Positions 62,683-64,000 of a stretch of 64,000 bases of DNA are shown in pieces (positions within the stretch are counted from its first letter, which is position 1; each line of letters starts with the position of its first letter). A program made the position numbers and the translations under genes. Under the pieces are notes generated by a model that was not told the DNA's origin, made no database searches, and saw only the letters and a list, made by a program, of their open reading frames with translations. The stretch spans positions 1,116,001-1,180,000 of the forward strand of contig OZ025798.1 of the NCBI GenBank assembly GCA_964019425.1, written 5' to 3'. The DNA is from Flectonema sp. DT1601 (taxonomy: Eukaryota > Euglenozoa > Diplonemea > Diplonemida > Diplonemidae).

Positions 62683-63441
62683 ATGGGACAGGTAATTGGT
62701 AAAGCCGTAGATGTTGCGCACTATCTTTGGGTAGGACGAAGTGATCAGATGAATCTGGTAAATTTATGGTCTCATTCACAGAACAAGTTAATGAAATATA
62801 ACGTAAATAATCTACCTGACAAAAATAGAAAAGGATTAAGAATAGTTTGCATATCTGACACTCACGAATATCATTCGAATGTTACGATTCCAAAGGCGGA
62901 TGTGTTGGTAATCGCGGGTGACGTTCTGTTGATGAATAGACATTGTCCAACTTCTCATTCTAAAAAGAAGATAATAGCATTAGGAGAATGGATAAGATCA
63001 CAACCAGTTGATAGTTGTGTTATGATTGCTGGTAATCATGATTTAGTTTTTGAAAAGATTGGAGCTGCAGAAGTTAGAAAGTTATTAGGAAGTAAAAACA
63101 CACACTACCTTGTAAATGAAAGCGTTACTCTCTCTGGAGTAAAGTTCTTTGGAACACCTTTCTCATTTGGAGATAGTAAAAATGCGGCTTTTCAAAACCG
63201 TTCTCGTTCCTTTCCAGAAATTCCGTCTGACACAGATGTGTTAGTATCTCATCAACCAGCTCCGAGGTGTCAACCTCTTCGTGAGATCATTAACAAATGT
63301 TGTAAGAAACTACATATCGGAGGTCATCATCACTGGCTTTACGGAGTAGCTGATGTAGGCAACGTCAAGAGTATAACAGCGAGTATCATGGACTCAAAAT
63401 ATAAACCAAAAAATCCTCCTATTGTTTATGACATTTACTAA
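62683..63441 (+). CDS. MPPED-type metallophosphoesterase, possibly N-myristoylated
   Basis: 252 residues from ATG 62683, which follows TTCTAACAG by about 20 nt. An in-frame ATG 62614 upstream would add 23 residues. The 62683 start gives Met-Gly-Gln-Val-Ile-Gly-Lys, an acceptable N-myristoylation site. Calcineurin-like metal motifs in order: SDTHEYH, AGDVLL, GNHD, SHQP and GHHH. The SDTH...GNHD...GHHH set matches MPPED1/2-like class III-type phosphoesterases. Substrate unknown (phosphodiester or cyclic nucleotide in relatives). The two in-frame starts around an acceptor could give myristoylated and non-myristoylated forms; this is inference. Confidence 0.82.
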   Translation: MGQVIGKAVDVAHYLWVGRSDQMNLVNLWSHSQNKLMKYNVNNLPDKNRKGLRIVCISDTHEYHSNVTIPKADVLVIAGDVLLMNRHCPTSHSKKKIIALGEWIRSQPVDSCVMIAGNHDLVFEKIGAAEVRKLLGSKNTHYLVNESVTLSGVKFFGTPFSFGDSKNAAFQNRSRSFPEIPSDTDVLVSHQPAPRCQPLREIINKCCKKLHIGGHHHWLYGVADVGNVKSITASIMDSKYKPKNPPIVYDIY

Positions 63442-63718
63442 TCTGAACTATTTTCATTCAGTCAATATTCTAACTAAGACTGCAATCGCACAATCTGCAA
63501 CTATACATTCCCCCTAGCCTAAGGTTTTCGCGGTTGTGTGTTTTTTCTTTTTTTTTTGTTTTGGCTTTTTGAATTCTTTTTCATAAGTCCAACAGCCACA
63601 CAGCCTGTGTGTTATCTCTGGTCTTGTCTCTTGTAATTTATTACTTGCGCTGTTTTTTTAGTTGTTTTGTTTTATTTTTATGAACAATATTTAGTTTTTC
63701 TCTTTTTCAGATGGCTGT
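63442..63718 (+). other. Short spacer with hairpin
   Basis: CACACA/TGTGTG around 63597-63611 gives a 6-bp stem with a 3-nt loop. The pyrimidine tract TTTTTCTCTTTTTCAG ends at 63710. Confidence 0.45.
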
Positions 63719-63722
63719 ATGA
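63709..63722 (+). promoter_or_regulatory. Trans-splice acceptor followed by 3-codon upstream frame
   Basis: The AG at 63709-63710 is directly followed by ATG GCT GTA TGA (63711-63722). Its stop overlaps the start of the main frame as ATGA (main ATG 63719). Re-initiation, or bypass of the first ATG because the leader joins immediately before it, would be needed. Confidence 0.5.
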
Positions 63723-64000
63723 GAAATTTCACTGAGCTGACCCGAGTGCTCTTAATATGGATCGTAATATTAGTGTTGGGGGAAGTACTTGTGTTTGATA
63801 TCTGGGTTAGTATGTGTTTTAAAATGAATCCTCAGAAGGAACAAGAGCGGTACTTAATAGTTGGAGACCCGCAGTTGACGGATTTTAATTCTTATGGACA
63901 GAGCGAGGGAATACTTTTACGAGCAACTGAATTGGTGTCTGATATTTATATGAAAAGATGTTACCGACGAGCCTCAAAATATATTAGTGATGTTATCTTC
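63719..64000 (+). CDS. Ted1/PGAP5-like metallophosphoesterase, 3' partial
   Basis: The first 94 codons are present and the frame runs off the window. An N-terminal membrane helix (LLIWIVILVLGEVLVFDIWV) is followed by YLIVGDPQLTDFNSYGQ and ATELVSDIYMKRCYRRASKYISDVIF, matching the start of the Cdc1/Ted1/PGAP5 family (DPQLTD, SDIYMxR, then the metal site GDLFDG expected just beyond the window). Those enzymes remodel the ethanolamine-phosphate of GPI anchors at the ER. The assignment rests on the first motif only. Confidence 0.75.
   Translation, partial: MRNFTELTRVLLIWIVILVLGEVLVFDIWVSMCFKMNPQKEQERYLIVGDPQLTDFNSYGQSEGILLRATELVSDIYMKRCYRRASKYISDVIF

Overview
This window reads as a nuclear segment of a protist with standard-code genes. 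I find 28 protein-coding genes (two cut by the window edges), and every one is on the + strand. The gene-free antisense strand over 64 kb, the short gaps between many genes, and a pyrimidine-run/AG 3-60 nt before most start codons suggest a unidirectional, probably polycistronic, array matured by spliced-leader trans-splicing. That is typical of Euglenozoa (diplonemids, euglenids, kinetoplastids) and also seen in perkinsids and dinoflagellates. About 20 short cis-introns (44-97 nt) argue against a typical trypanosomatid. I could not find a spliced-leader RNA gene, so the lineage is inferred, not shown. No tRNA, rRNA, CRISPR array or transposase gene was recognised.

Layout. 1-8.8 kb: HEAT-like protein (5' cut), proline-rich protein, a 2.8 kb spacer with dispersed repeats, a mitochondrial-type PPR protein, and a small membrane protein with a zinc ribbon. 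10.5-24 kb: proteasome alpha-5, then a cytoskeleton/cilium-flavoured run: a divergent kinesin, a basic protein, a 13-copy repeat protein, and an RPGRIP1-like coiled-coil/C2 protein. 24-29 kb: ubiquitin-like/BspA-type LRR protein, a type I membrane protein, a small proline-rich protein. 29-45 kb: a TPLATE-like large subunit of the TSET adaptor complex with a long LF-motif tail, a PTC7-like PP2C phosphatase, a Kelch protein, an RFC small subunit, a multipass membrane protein, and the class III PI3-kinase VPS34. 45-64 kb: a secreted GH127-type glycosidase, a CLC-6/7-like chloride transporter, an F-box protein, a phosphoglycerate-mutase-like protein lacking the catalytic histidine, two small membrane proteins, a basic protein, a LAMMER/CLK-like kinase, an MPPED-type metallophosphoesterase and the start of a Ted1/PGAP5-like phosphoesterase.

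Functional themes. VPS34, the TSET-like subunit and the CLC transporter point to endomembrane traffic. The kinesin, 13-repeat protein and RPGRIP1-like protein point to microtubules and cilium. Genes in such arrays are usually co-transcribed without functional relation, so neighbours are weak evidence of joint function.

The most unusual structure lies outside the proteins. (1) Introns have A/C-rich, pyrimidine-poor 3' ends and usually can fold into a hairpin, while the intergenic AG acceptors are pyrimidine-rich: two different 3' splice-site grammars. (2) Most stop codons are followed by one to four short perfect hairpins. (3) Two dispersed spacer repeats occur twice each, one with a conserved stem-loop core.
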